A DNA stretch of 10,424 nucleotides from UBA7328 sp002471345 (GCA_964011275.1 CAXGOB010000120.1:1-10424), one strand, 5' to 3'. Positions 1 to 7,631 are shown, counted from the stretch's first letter. Numbers and translations are program-made. Notes: generated by a model from the sequence alone, not told the origin.

Positions 1-18
1 TGGTTAATACAATATTAT

Positions 19-1344
19 TTAAATTACGAACTGTCTTAAGAACCGTAAGTCTTCACGTAAGTCTTCATAAGCATTTGTAGCATTGATAATATCAAATGAA
101 TAATTTTAACTATCTGTTATACCGGATTAAACAGTCAAAGGAGAAAAAGTTATTGTAATGGTATCACTTATAGTAAAATTGAATTCATCTCATTTCGACA
201 GGATTCTCTTCCATTTTATTGATTGAGTCTTTGGGGTAAATGATATACCAATATTAAGCTCTAGGGTGTTGGCAACATATAAGAATTTATATCTAGGATT
301 AGAGGATATGGAAAATCAAAGTGCATCTTCTATACTGGTTTTGATAATTAGAAGATGGTGAGGAATAATGCACAATGGTCAAGCCTCATAAGTTCTTCTT
401 ATAACGGCATAAATCTTAGGACATTCATTCGTCTCAGGACAGTCAAGCCATCGTAATATGATAGTTCATTTCCATCATTATCTAAGCTGTCAATATAATT
501 TGATTCAAATGGCGTAAAGCATTAAATTATGCGATTGCCTGTATAGAATTGGTTGGTTGCCGTGTTGCTGCATAAGGGACTTCTTTTACATTTTCATCCG
601 CGTAAAAGATAAACCTAAAATTTTTCCTTTAATATTTTTTCAAATTCTAAGTTGCCTCCTATGTTAGATTATACAGCACGAAAGTTTTCATCTACATCGA
701 TGATTTAGGAAAAATCCTCAAGGACGTTAGTTGTGAGATTCTCTTGGTCTAGTTCAAATTGTTAAAGGCTACCAGTAATACCATAGATCTTTTAAAAATT
801 TAGATTGTAAGTAATATCAGTACTACTTAGTTTGCTAGATACAACTATGTTGTGAAGTGGAGCTTTTATGGATGCCAATGGTAATACATTGACATCCATG
901 TAACTGAGATTGACATTGCTGCCAATAGGTATAAAGATTGCCCACATCATTAAAATTACCTAAATACGTTAGTCATCAAAAATCATTTAATTTACTCATA
1001 GCCTTTTCTTTATCAAGGATGAATTTTTTCTGATGTTATTCTTAAACTGTAAATAAAACCGTTTTGTACATTATATCTTACTCTGTTTTATTTGGAACTT
1101 CCTTACCTGTTTGATTGATTCCACTCTTTCACAAAGTAAAGTTTGTTTAGAATTTGGGAAACCAGAATATAAAGAGTAAACGGAAGTGTTCATGTTAGAT
1201 TACAAGAACTCTGTTAACAAAAACCCACATAACCTTCATTACCCTCATCTTTGAGGAATACATATCTCTTTGGACTGATTTTTCCATTGTGAGTATGTTT
1301 TTTTAACTTTCAGTAAAGTGACCTTTTCTAATTTTTTTTATCAT
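19..1344 (-). pseudogene. Heavily decayed gene of about 440 codons, family not recognised
   Basis: No open frame survives, but the minus strand reads as protein-like segments that jump between frames. From the 5' end (high coordinates): NGKISPKRYVFLKDEGNEG near 1290-1234, NTSVYSLYSGFPNSK near 1190-1147, VRYNVQNGFIYSLRITSEK near 1083-1027, ILDKEKAMSKLNDF near 1020-979, a long segment at about 915-617 containing YMDVNVLPLAS, SSTDITYN, ELDQENLTTNVLEDF and GGNLEFEKILKEKF, then YADENVKEVPYAATRQPTN near 606-550 and SLDNDGNELSYYDGLTVL near 488-435. The last segment, about 423-19, is one frame with five internal stops, containing FTISDTITITFSPLTV and ending NATNAYEDLREDLRF...QFVI and TAA at 21-19. 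I count at least 12 internal stops and about seven frame changes. The start is uncertain: an ATG at 1344 opens with MIKKIRK. The beta-rich, acidic composition would suit a surface or secreted protein (inference). I cannot name a family. The decay is too deep for sequencing error. Confidence 0.75.
44..67. repeat. Tandem duplication, two copies of a 12-bp unit
   Basis: The unit CGTAAGTCTTCA occurs twice back to back (44-55 and 56-67). It lies near the 3' end of the decayed minus-strand gene and, because it is a multiple of three, gives a doubled EDLR motif there. It is most simply a slippage duplication. Confidence 0.8.
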
Positions 1345-1733
1345 AATTTCTAACTAAAAGAGAGGAATGAACTAATCAAGAGGACAAATATTTTTTTATT
1401 TCAATTGATTTTCAAAATTTAATTATGTAACAAGTCTAAATCAAATATGGGCTATACTACGACTGTGCTAACTGAATATTCGATTTTTGGAGCCTGGAGA
1501 TCGATTTTAGGTAGGAATCATTCTTTTTTTGGAAAATTTGGATTTTGAAAAAAGAGGCATAACAATACGTTTAAAGCACATTGCTAGTCTTACTATTCCC
1601 CCGTATTGAATCTTTTTAATTCCAACAAGCCGTCTGTCAGATAATTTTAGATTTTAGGAGGAGTTTAGTTTTTAGTTTTTGATGATTAGAGTGTAAATAG
1701 ATTCCATTGTATTTTAAGTGAAAAGTTTAAAGA
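1345..1733. other. Intergenic region without a recognisable gene
   Basis: I read 389 bases on both strands and found no convincing coding frame. The stretch is very AT-rich, with homopolymer runs of A and T. It separates the start of the decayed minus-strand gene from the plus-strand thioredoxin-like gene, so promoters for both should lie here, but I could not pick out a clear Bacteroidota -33/-7 pair (TTG and TAnnTTTG). A GGAGGAG run at about 1657-1663 is followed only by a very short frame and does not decide any start. Confidence 0.5.
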
Positions 1734-2213
1734 ATGATAATCTTAATTTTTTTTATAATGTATAGTTTAGTTACTCCTGTATCTGTGCAGTCTACACAGG
1801 AAATGGGTTATAAAAACTACTTTGAATACTATAATTTAGATGGGACGTTAGAATCTACTAAGCAGTTTCACGGCTGCACCGTTTTTATTAGTTTTTGGTC
1901 CAAAAGCTGTGGCCCTTGTATCAGATCCTTTTCAAAGGACAGAGAACTCAGGGCTAGACTAATGGATGAAGGAGTTATACTCATCAATGCATCTATCGAT
2001 AATAAAGAAGAGTGGAAATGGTCAGTAGCCAAATACAAGCCAAATGGCCTAAATGTACATCCTAAGAAAATTCAAAAACTTCAACGGCATTTTGATATTT
2101 ACTTCTTACCAGTCTACGCCACTTTGGATATTGATGGAAATATTGTTTCTTATCCCAATTCACAAAGAGGGAATGTAGTAGATTTTTCTAAGTTGTTTGA
2201 TCAAAAAAAATAG
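1734..2213 (+). CDS. Exported thioredoxin-like protein (TlpA/ResA type)
   Basis: This is a 159-residue single-domain thioredoxin-fold protein. Residues 1-20 are hydrophobic and look like a signal peptide or anchor, though with no positive charge at the very N-terminus. The fold then shows FISFWSKSCGPC (residues 51-62) with the redox pair C59/C62, ASIDNKEEW near 86-94, and FLPVYATLD with the expected cis-proline at P126, followed by DGNIV. Family members reduce or exchange disulfides on periplasmic proteins, for example in cytochrome c maturation or stress responses; the substrate here is unknown. The residue before CGPC is Ser rather than the usual Trp. An in-frame TAA lies just upstream, so the start is ATG 1734 or the next ATG at 1758; no Shine-Dalgarno sequence is seen. 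It lacks the extra N-terminal domain (such as DUF4369) of many Bacteroidota TlpA proteins. It appears monocistronic. Confidence 0.85.
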   Translation: MIILIFFIMYSLVTPVSVQSTQEMGYKNYFEYYNLDGTLESTKQFHGCTVFISFWSKSCGPCIRSFSKDRELRARLMDEGVILINASIDNKEEWKWSVAKYKPNGLNVHPKKIQKLQRHFDIYFLPVYATLDIDGNIVSYPNSQRGNVVDFSKLFDQKK

Positions 2214-2406
2214 TACTTATCATTTTAAATTTGAGAAAATATTGAATCATATCAGAATAAAGAGGTATAAATAGTTTTGAAAAACCTGTAGATAAGAATG
2301 ATTAGGTATTGCTTTTGAAAAGATTCATTTGATTCTTTCTATTCTGTTAGATAGATAATAAAATTGTATTAATCATGGGGACAACGATAATTTCATACAG
2401 TAAGAC

Positions 2407-3264
2407 TTAAATCAAGATTCCCATTTTTCCCATTTGATAATCTCTCATTGCCTGAAGTATTTCAGTCTGACTGTTCATAACAAATGGGCCATGAGATACC
2501 ACCTTTTCTCCAATAGGAGACCCTGCTACCAAAAGTATTGTTCCTGTTTCTTCGGCCTGGATGACAATGTGATCTCCATCATTTTCAAATGCTAACATCC
2601 TGTTTGGACCGGTATTGATCCCATTCACCTTAGAGTATCCATTGAGTTGATAGATGATGAGATTTTGATCCTGTGGTATGTGTAATTCTAAAGTTCCCTT
2701 ACTTTCATGATAAATAGTATAAGCCGTAATACCCGAAAGAGAATTTATAGGGCCAGTGGTATTAATGTAATTTCCACTTATTACATTAATGTGAATCCCA
2801 TCTTCAATTATTTCTGGAATTGCATCTTTTTGGAATCCTTGATATTTAGGTTGATTCATCTTTAGTTCTGATGGGAGATTGATCCAAAGCTGTATGATTT
2901 GTAAATCACCACCTTTATTCAAGAACTCTTGTGATACTCTTTCATTGTGCACTATACCTTTGGCAGCGGTCATCCACTGAACACCTCCTCCACTTATTCG
3001 CTGATTGTTTCCTCTGCTATCTTTATGATGTATTTCTCCATCAAATATGAATGTCACCGTTTCAAATCCTCTATGAGGATGACCATCGATGGTCATAACA
3101 CTTCTTTCTCCAGCTACTTGATGTTTAGGCCCTATATGATGAAACAATAGAAATGGATCAATCTGATTAAACTCTCCTATAGGAAGAGGTTGTTTTAGAT
3201 GTACATTTCCCATCATAACATCAGAAGCTAGTATCACTCTTTTTACGCTTCTTTTATTTTTCAT
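2407..3264 (-). CDS. Pirin family protein (bicupin)
   Basis: A 285-residue pirin. The N-terminal cupin carries the full metal site: HPHRGFET (His62 and His64) and KGIVHNE (His106 and Glu108), numbered from the start chosen here. These match the four iron ligands of human pirin and bacterial YhaK/PA-type pirins. QWMTA ahead of the second pair is also typical. The C-terminal half has the second, usually metal-free cupin, ending with SHGPFVMN and a short helix. Known pirins act as quercetin dioxygenases, redox sensors or regulators of central metabolism; the role here cannot be fixed. I start at ATG 3264 (MKNKRSVKRVI) rather than the in-frame ATG at 3300, because the extra 12 residues (MLLCCYYLISFT) are not family-like and would extend into the divergent promoter region. 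It is transcribed away from the hydroxyproline operon, with 156 bases between the starts. Confidence 0.92.
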   Translation of the reverse strand: MKNKRSVKRVILASDVMMGNVHLKQPLPIGEFNQIDPFLLFHHIGPKHQVAGERSVMTIDGHPHRGFETVTFIFDGEIHHKDSRGNNQRISGGGVQWMTAAKGIVHNERVSQEFLNKGGDLQIIQLWINLPSELKMNQPKYQGFQKDAIPEIIEDGIHINVISGNYINTTGPINSLSGITAYTIYHESKGTLELHIPQDQNLIIYQLNGYSKVNGINTGPNRMLAFENDGDHIVIQAEETGTILLVAGSPIGEKVVSHGPFVMNSQTEILQAMRDYQMGKMGILI

Positions 3265-3420
3265 AGTAAATGATATGAGATAGTAACAACAAAGGAGCAA
3301 GAAAGATTAGAAAAAACAATAAGAAAAGAAAGAGTTGAATAAGCCTGATTAAGACATATTGAGATTTAAGAAGACAATTGTGTATTATTAATCTTTGTTG
3401 ATTAGAGATACCTTTTTATC
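3265..3420. promoter_or_regulatory. Divergent promoter region between the pirin gene and the hydroxyproline operon
   Basis: The 156 bases between the two divergent starts must hold both promoters. The sequence is A-rich, with no Shine-Dalgarno before either start. A TAATCTTTG at 3388-3396 resembles the Bacteroidota -7 element TAnnTTTG but has one extra base, and I find no well-placed -33 TTG for it. No clear palindromic operator was seen. Confidence 0.35.
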
Positions 3421-4380
3421 ATGTCAATTCCAGTACAAATATCATCCACATTTATAGAGGGGCATACTGATTTTAATGAACTTGTTTTCCTTTTGAAAGA
3501 AGCTTTTTCAACCCAAAATCAGATTGTCCCCCAACGTCATCATCATGAATTTCTTGACCCAATAACAGACAAAGAAACCACTCTTTTATTGATGCCAGCC
3601 TGGCAACCAGGACAGGATGCAGGAGTTAAAATAATCACGGTGAATCCAGATAATGATGCATTAGGATTACCTTCTATCCAAGGCAGATACATTTACTTGG
3701 ATGCAACGAATGGTAGCGTTAAGGCTATTGTAGATGCCAAAAGTCTTACTACTAAACGAACTGCTACGGCATCTGCGTTAGCTTCTTCTATTCTTTCTAA
3801 GAAAAATGCATCTTCACTATTGATGATTGGTACAGGTGCACTCTCTCCAAATCTCATCCGAGCACATGCATCAGTCAGGTCAATTCAAAATGTGTTCATT
3901 TGGGGAAGAACAATCGAAAAGGCTCTACTTATAAAAGAGAGATTTAGCAATGAAGCCTTTTCTGTAAACGTGGTTGAAAACATCAGTGATGTGATATCTA
4001 ATGTAGATATAGTGTCCTGTGCCACACTATCTGAAAACCCTTTAGTTTTAGGTAGTTTAATAAGACCTGGACAACATATTGACTTAGTGGGTTCATATAA
4101 GCCACATATGAGAGAATCTGACAGCGAGTTAATGACTAAAAGTTCTATTTTTTTGGATCAGTATGAGGGTGGACTGAAAGAAGCAGGAGATATTATTATT
4201 CCCATTAAAGAAGGAGCAATAGGGACATCAGACATCAAAGCAGATCTTTTTGAATTATGCGCAGAAAAGCATTCTGGAAGAGTATCTGATGAAGAAATTA
4301 CAGTATTTAAATCAGTAGGCCATGCTTTAGAAGATTTAGTAGGGGCCAGGTATTATTTCAAAAAGTTCATTCATGAGTAG
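3421..4380 (+). CDS. Ornithine cyclodeaminase/mu-crystallin family reductase, probable delta1-pyrroline-2-carboxylate reductase
   Basis: A 319-residue member of the OCD/mu-crystallin family, which is the normal family length. Landmarks: PQRHHHEF (Arg39), AGVKIITVNPDN (Lys70, the conserved active-site lysine region), KSLTTKRTATASALA (Arg113, substrate carboxylate), a Rossmann loop IGTGALSPN (residues 136-144) followed by WGRT, LVGSYKPHMRESD (Asp234 at the position of the family's catalytic Asp), and near the C-terminus VGHALEDL. The family includes true ornithine cyclodeaminases, ketimine reductases and delta1-pyrroline-2-carboxylate reductases. I prefer the last (NAD(P)H-dependent reduction to L-proline, EC 1.5.1.49) because the next gene, overlapping by 8 bases, encodes the enzyme that makes this substrate. 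The name LhpI is used for the equivalent enzyme in Azospirillum, but I do not assign the symbol here. Cytoplasmic: no signal peptide. Confidence 0.88.
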   Translation: MSIPVQISSTFIEGHTDFNELVFLLKEAFSTQNQIVPQRHHHEFLDPITDKETTLLLMPAWQPGQDAGVKIITVNPDNDALGLPSIQGRYIYLDATNGSVKAIVDAKSLTTKRTATASALASSILSKKNASSLLMIGTGALSPNLIRAHASVRSIQNVFIWGRTIEKALLIKERFSNEAFSVNVVENISDVISNVDIVSCATLSENPLVLGSLIRPGQHIDLVGSYKPHMRESDSELMTKSSIFLDQYEGGLKEAGDIIIPIKEGAIGTSDIKADLFELCAEKHSGRVSDEEITVFKSVGHALEDLVGARYYFKKFIHE

Positions 4381-5437
4381 TACTTTCAAAAATATCTTGT
4401 CAAAATTAGATTTTATCGTTCCGAAATCTTGGTTGCAAGTCAAAACTATTGATATGCATACTGGTGGTGAGCCACTGCGAGTAATAGTGTCAGGGTTCCC
4501 TGAGCTAAAAGGTAGCTCTGTTTTAGACTATCGCCGATATTGTAGAGAAAACTTGGACCACCTTCGTAAAGTATTGATGTTTGAGCCTCGAGGACATGCT
4601 GATATGTATGGCTGTGTTTTGGTGCCTCCCAATGATGATGAAGGAGATTTTGGCATTCTTTTTTTGCATAATGAAGGATACAGTACTATGTGTGGTCATG
4701 CAATTATTGCTATATCTACATTGGCTGTACAGATGAAGTGGATTGAAGTAAAAGAAGGCGATAATAAATTAAAAATAGATGCCCCATGTGGTCGTATCTT
4801 GTCTAATGCTCATGTTGTAAATGGTAGGGTAGAAGAAGTTCGTTTTCATTGTGTCCCAAGTTTCGTGGTGGGCTTAGACAAAAAAGTGGATGTACATGAT
4901 CTTGGGAAAGTGACTTATGATTTGGCTTATGGAGGTGCTTTCTATGCTTATGTAGACCTAAATAAAAACAACTTGGATATAGACCTTAAGGCACGGTCAT
5001 ATGGTACATTGATAAAGGTTGGTATGGCTATAAAGCGGGCCGTCATGGCTCAGGATGACAAGATAGTTCATCCCTATGAAACAGATCTTAGTTTTTTATA
5101 TGGAACCATATTTATTGGAGATGCTCATTCAGGTTCCAATTCCAGTAGGAATGTTTGCATTTTTGCTGAAGGAGAAGTAGATAGATGTCCTACAGGGTCT
5201 GGTGTGTCAGGTAGAATGGCGATTCATAGATCTCGGGGTGAAATTGATTTTGAAGATACTATGAGGATTGAAAGTATTACAGACTCAGTCTTCACTGGAG
5301 GTATCGTGGAGGAAGTGGATTACGGACCTTTCAAAGCTGTAATTCCTGCAGTATCAGGATCAGCTTATATCACAGGTTTGCATACTTTTGTTTTAGATCC
5401 TAATGATCCTATAAGCGAAGGGTTTATTTTGAGATAA
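4373..5437 (+). CDS. Proline racemase family enzyme, probable trans-3-hydroxy-L-proline dehydratase
   Basis: A 354-residue proline racemase-fold protein. IDMHTGGEPLRV (residues 26-37) is the family's N-terminal signature, and RGHADMYGCVL (73-83) and NEGYSTMCGHA (100-110) follow, with catalytic Cys107. GDAHSGSNSSRN lies near 249-260. The second active-site motif reads DRCPTGSGVSGR (270-281), so Thr274 stands where proline racemase and 4-hydroxyproline epimerase have their second Cys (SPCGTG). This Cys/Thr pair is the hallmark of trans-3-hydroxy-L-proline dehydratases (EC 4.2.1.77, e.g. human L3HYPDH), which make delta1-pyrroline-2-carboxylate. The preceding reductase gene fits the next step, to L-proline. 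The ATGAGTAG overlap (4373-4380) places start and stop codons together, which suggests translational coupling. Oddity: Cys272 lies two residues before the Thr, where Ser is usual. The main alternative is another substrate in the same subfamily. Cytoplasmic. Confidence 0.9.
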   Translation: MSSTFKNILSKLDFIVPKSWLQVKTIDMHTGGEPLRVIVSGFPELKGSSVLDYRRYCRENLDHLRKVLMFEPRGHADMYGCVLVPPNDDEGDFGILFLHNEGYSTMCGHAIIAISTLAVQMKWIEVKEGDNKLKIDAPCGRILSNAHVVNGRVEEVRFHCVPSFVVGLDKKVDVHDLGKVTYDLAYGGAFYAYVDLNKNNLDIDLKARSYGTLIKVGMAIKRAVMAQDDKIVHPYETDLSFLYGTIFIGDAHSGSNSSRNVCIFAEGEVDRCPTGSGVSGRMAIHRSRGEIDFEDTMRIESITDSVFTGGIVEEVDYGPFKAVIPAVSGSAYITGLHTFVLDPNDPISEGFILR

Positions 5438-5462
5438 AGGATATGATTCTAAAATAGTGAAA

Positions 5463-6272
5463 TTAGCATCCTTCTATCCCAAAAGAAAACACTAGCTTCT
5501 GATCTACTTTTTCTCCTTTAGCGTTCATAGCCGGTTCCCATGTACCTGGTAGGTTATGTATCATTTCTACTAAAGTTTCATCTAAATCTGGATAACCACA
5601 AGTGCTTATAAGTTCTATCTTATCAATAGAGCCATTTTTAGTCACTATGAAATTTACCTTACCTGGTTTGAGATTTGATCTATTAATATCAGCTGTTTCT
5701 TTCTTACTGTTATCTCTAAGGTACTTTATGAGATTATCATGTCCTTCAGAATATTTAGCTTCTTTTTCTGGAATGATCGTCATAAAATATGTTAACTCTA
5801 AGTCTCTCAATTCCTCCGTGTTCGGTATTCTTCTTTTACCAATTGCTCTGATGTGGAAATCTGTAGAATAATCAAATGTCTGTATGAATTTCTTCTGAGC
5901 AATATTTAAGTTTTGATCCTCACCTGATTCACTAGCTCCTAATGAGGCTTCATTATCAATTAATGACACCTCAACTGAACCATACTCTTTCATGTGGGTA
6001 GTTGCTTTCTCTGGAAGGATTTCTATAATTGTATTTGCAGTATAGAGATCTTCACCTTTCACTGTATTTATGAACCTTGAGCCTACCTGATAGTGTAATT
6101 TAGAATTAAGTTTTAAGGTGAAAGGATTCAAAGGGTCGAAATTATTTGCTACTAGCTGTTCTCTATTTAATGGCATTGGAGTGCAAGAAGTATCGTTGCA
6201 ATTTATATAATCAAAGGCCATATAGCTAAAAGCGGAGAGGAGAGTGAAGGAGATAAAAATTGCCGTTTTCAT
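5463..6272 (-). CDS. Secreted protein with a TonB-type C-terminal domain
   Basis: A 269-residue protein. Residues 1-20 (MKTAIFISFTLLSAFSYMAF) form a signal peptide or anchor; no lipobox is visible. The middle, about residues 30-175, matches nothing I recognise. The C-terminal 90 residues fit the TonB_C fold common in Bacteroidota: DNLIKYLRDN, then PGKVNFIVTKNGSIDKI, STCGYPDLDETLVEMI and TWEPAMNAKGEKVDQKLVFSF, i.e. the family pattern of a beta-strand with xxGxI, a Leu-Asp before a helix, W-x-P-A and G-K/E-x-V. Classical TonB has a single N-terminal helix and a Pro/Lys-rich spacer, both replaced here by an exported domain, and no ExbB/ExbD genes are adjacent. It is therefore probably a periplasmic TonB_C-like protein of unknown partner, not the main energy transducer. 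It is convergent with the hydroxyproline operon, with only 25 bases between the stops. Confidence 0.75.
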   Translation of the reverse strand: MKTAIFISFTLLSAFSYMAFDYINCNDTSCTPMPLNREQLVANNFDPLNPFTLKLNSKLHYQVGSRFINTVKGEDLYTANTIIEILPEKATTHMKEYGSVEVSLIDNEASLGASESGEDQNLNIAQKKFIQTFDYSTDFHIRAIGKRRIPNTEELRDLELTYFMTIIPEKEAKYSEGHDNLIKYLRDNSKKETADINRSNLKPGKVNFIVTKNGSIDKIELISTCGYPDLDETLVEMIHNLPGTWEPAMNAKGEKVDQKLVFSFGIEGC

Positions 6273-6409
6273 GATAAGTTTTTATTTATTCATATCAAAA
6301 CTAGATATGAATGTCTGTATGATTGCAAGAACAATTGTAAATTGATGTAAATGAGATGTAAAAGATATTTCGAACAAGGCTAATCATATAATATGATAAC
6401 TCTCAATCA

Positions 6410-6910
6410 TTATTTAGCAATAATTAATTTCATTTGGTCTTCATTAAAATATCTTCCTTTCCATTTGACTGCCTTTTTTTCAGAAGCGAAAGTTTTAAAT
6501 CCAAATTTTTCATAAAGCTTCTTTGCATGTTTGTTGGTAGGGATTACAGTTAAGTTTATCTGTTCAATATCATTAATTAGAGTTACACGATTGATAATTT
6601 CTGTAATAAGCGAAGTGGCAACTCCTATTTGCCGATGTTCCGAATCAACATAAATTTTAAATAAAATTCCTTTATGCCTGAGTTTTATTCTGTTTTTTCC
6701 ATCTCTCATAAAACTGGCTACTCCTATTAAATCATGGTTGCTGAAAGCTCCAATTGTAAAACTATCCTGCTCATCAGAAGTAGGAAATGCTTCTATATGT
6801 TCATCTTTTGGAGCAATTCTAAAGCAATCCTCATCTTCGATCAGTCCCTTTAATATCAAATTCTTGTAACCTTGAATCTGACATTCATTCACCTCCTTTA
6901 TTGCAATCAT
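6410..6910 (-). CDS. GNAT family N-acetyltransferase
   Basis: A 166-residue single-domain GNAT protein of usual length. Strand beta4 and the acetyl-CoA loop (motif A) are clear: KIYVDSEHRQIGVATSLI, with R93-Q94-x-G96-x-A98 as the pyrophosphate-binding Q/R-x-x-G-x-G/A signature. Motif B follows as NLTVIPTNKHAKKLYEKFGF near residues 125-144, where the Asn, the Ala-x-x-Leu-Tyr run and GF are characteristic. The protein would transfer acetyl from acetyl-CoA to an amine; the acceptor cannot be told from sequence. The closing segment KAVKWKGRYFNEDQMKL resembles GNATs of the small-molecule/unknown class rather than RimI. ATG 6910 is the only sensible start. The gap to the downstream TonB_C gene is 137 bases, so they are probably separate units. 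Confidence 0.88.
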   Translation of the reverse strand: MIAIKEVNECQIQGYKNLILKGLIEDEDCFRIAPKDEHIEAFPTSDEQDSFTIGAFSNHDLIGVASFMRDGKNRIKLRHKGILFKIYVDSEHRQIGVATSLITEIINRVTLINDIEQINLTVIPTNKHAKKLYEKFGFKTFASEKKAVKWKGRYFNEDQMKLIIAK

Positions 6911-7244
6911 TTACTTGTTTTGCATTCAATTATCGCTAATACTCGATTAAAAGTAAAGTCTATATGACTAATAGGAAGGTTATGATAATCTAAGCTTTTT
7001 GAAAGAAAAAAGTTTTGTGGCTATTTGTATTACTCATAAGCTACAGCAAAGAATTTATTTTGTCCTTTAATGGATTTTGTAATGAGATCATGTATGACTC
7101 TAAGAGACTCTAAATTGAATTATCAGACAAATCTTTCCAATCACTGAATAGCTTTTGCTTTGACTAGCCATTTCACAAGTTTCAATTTTGGACGGACATA
7201 AAGTTGGCCCGAATATCAAACTTATAATTCTCAGTGATATATTG
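6911..7244. other. Intergenic region with no supported gene
   Basis: These 334 bases between two minus-strand genes hold no convincing reading frame. A short plus-strand frame (7003-7113) begins with a hydrophobic stretch (KKVLWLFVLLIS) but has no start codon. An 8-bp direct repeat, GACTCTAA, occurs at 7096-7103 and 7106-7113. The promoter of the GNAT gene should lie near 6911-6990, but no clear box was identified. Confidence 0.45.
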
Positions 7245-7631
7245 TCATCTCTCAACTTTCCCGCTAAAAGAATAGAATAGGAGTGCTCCCATTGCCATTG
7301 CAAAAACTCCACTAATAGGAGCATAACCATCAAAATAAGGAAAGAATTCTGAAAAGAAACTTTGAAAGGCTTCCTGGCCGATAAAAATGAATAAAACTGC
7401 TGCAACTATACTTAAATAACCAAGCACTTTCACAAACAAAGGAAATTTGGATTCTTTTGCAACTAATACTAGTATTGAGCCTAATACCAATCTGAAGATG
7501 ATAGCTAACGAATAAAACCAATCATATTTTAAGCTGTCTTCCAACCAATTCGATATGATATCTGGACGGACAATCATAAAAGAACCTAATATCACTATTA
7601 CTATACTGAAGATTTTGATGAAGGTTTTCAT
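7245..7631 (-). CDS. Small four-helix membrane protein, unknown function
   Basis: A 128-residue inner-membrane protein with four predicted helices: about residues 5-22 (IKIFSIVIVILGSFMIV), 41-59 (YSLAIIFRLVLGSILVLV), 66-86 (VKVLGYLSIVAAVLFIFIG) and 102-122 (YAPISGVFAMAMGALLFYSF), ending with a positively charged tail (GKVER). The loop after helix 1 carries an acidic WLEDSLKYDW stretch. The layout recalls small DUF2065-like membrane proteins, but I cannot assign the family with confidence. ATG 7631 is chosen because it opens with the K-containing n-region MKTFIK. A 101-residue frame overlapping its 3' half has no membrane logic and is treated as spurious. The gene stands alone, 314 bases downstream of the PhoX-like gene. 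Confidence 0.75.
   Translation of the reverse strand: MKTFIKIFSIVIVILGSFMIVRPDIISNWLEDSLKYDWFYSLAIIFRLVLGSILVLVAKESKFPLFVKVLGYLSIVAAVLFIFIGQEAFQSFFSEFFPYFDGYAPISGVFAMAMGALLFYSFSGKVER

Noticed and set aside
19..1344. Stop-codon readthrough or an alternative genetic code as the explanation for the many in-frame stops
   Set aside because: All neighbouring genes are open under the standard code and use TAA, TAG and TGA normally as far as seen, and the region also changes frame repeatedly, which recoding would not explain.
2947..3150. Plus-strand 67-residue frame inside the pirin gene
   Set aside because: It is antisense to the conserved metal-binding part of pirin and has no recognisable features; a shadow frame.
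5436..5472. AAGGAT / ATCCTT inverted repeat at the convergent ends of the dehydratase and TonB_C genes
   Set aside because: The arms are only 6 bp with a loop of about 25 bases and no T-run; too weak to call a bidirectional terminator.
5602..5871. Plus-strand 89-residue frame inside the TonB_C gene
   Set aside because: It is antisense to the TonB_C-domain coding sequence; hydrophobic only because it mirrors that strand.
6881..6905. Strong Shine-Dalgarno-like AAAGGAGGTGA followed by ATG on the minus strand, within the first codons of the GNAT gene
   Set aside because: The following ATG is out of frame with the acetyltransferase, and the sequence is explained by codons for IKEVNE. Bacteroidota rarely rely on such sites.
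7003..7113. Plus-strand frame starting with a signal-like KKVLWLFVLLIS
   Set aside because: It has no ATG or well-placed alternative start, is short, and has no homology I recognise.
7100..7405. 101-residue minus-strand frame overlapping the small membrane protein gene
   Set aside because: It overlaps the 3' half of a frame with four clean membrane helices, its start lies inside that gene, and its own sequence shows no domain or membrane logic.
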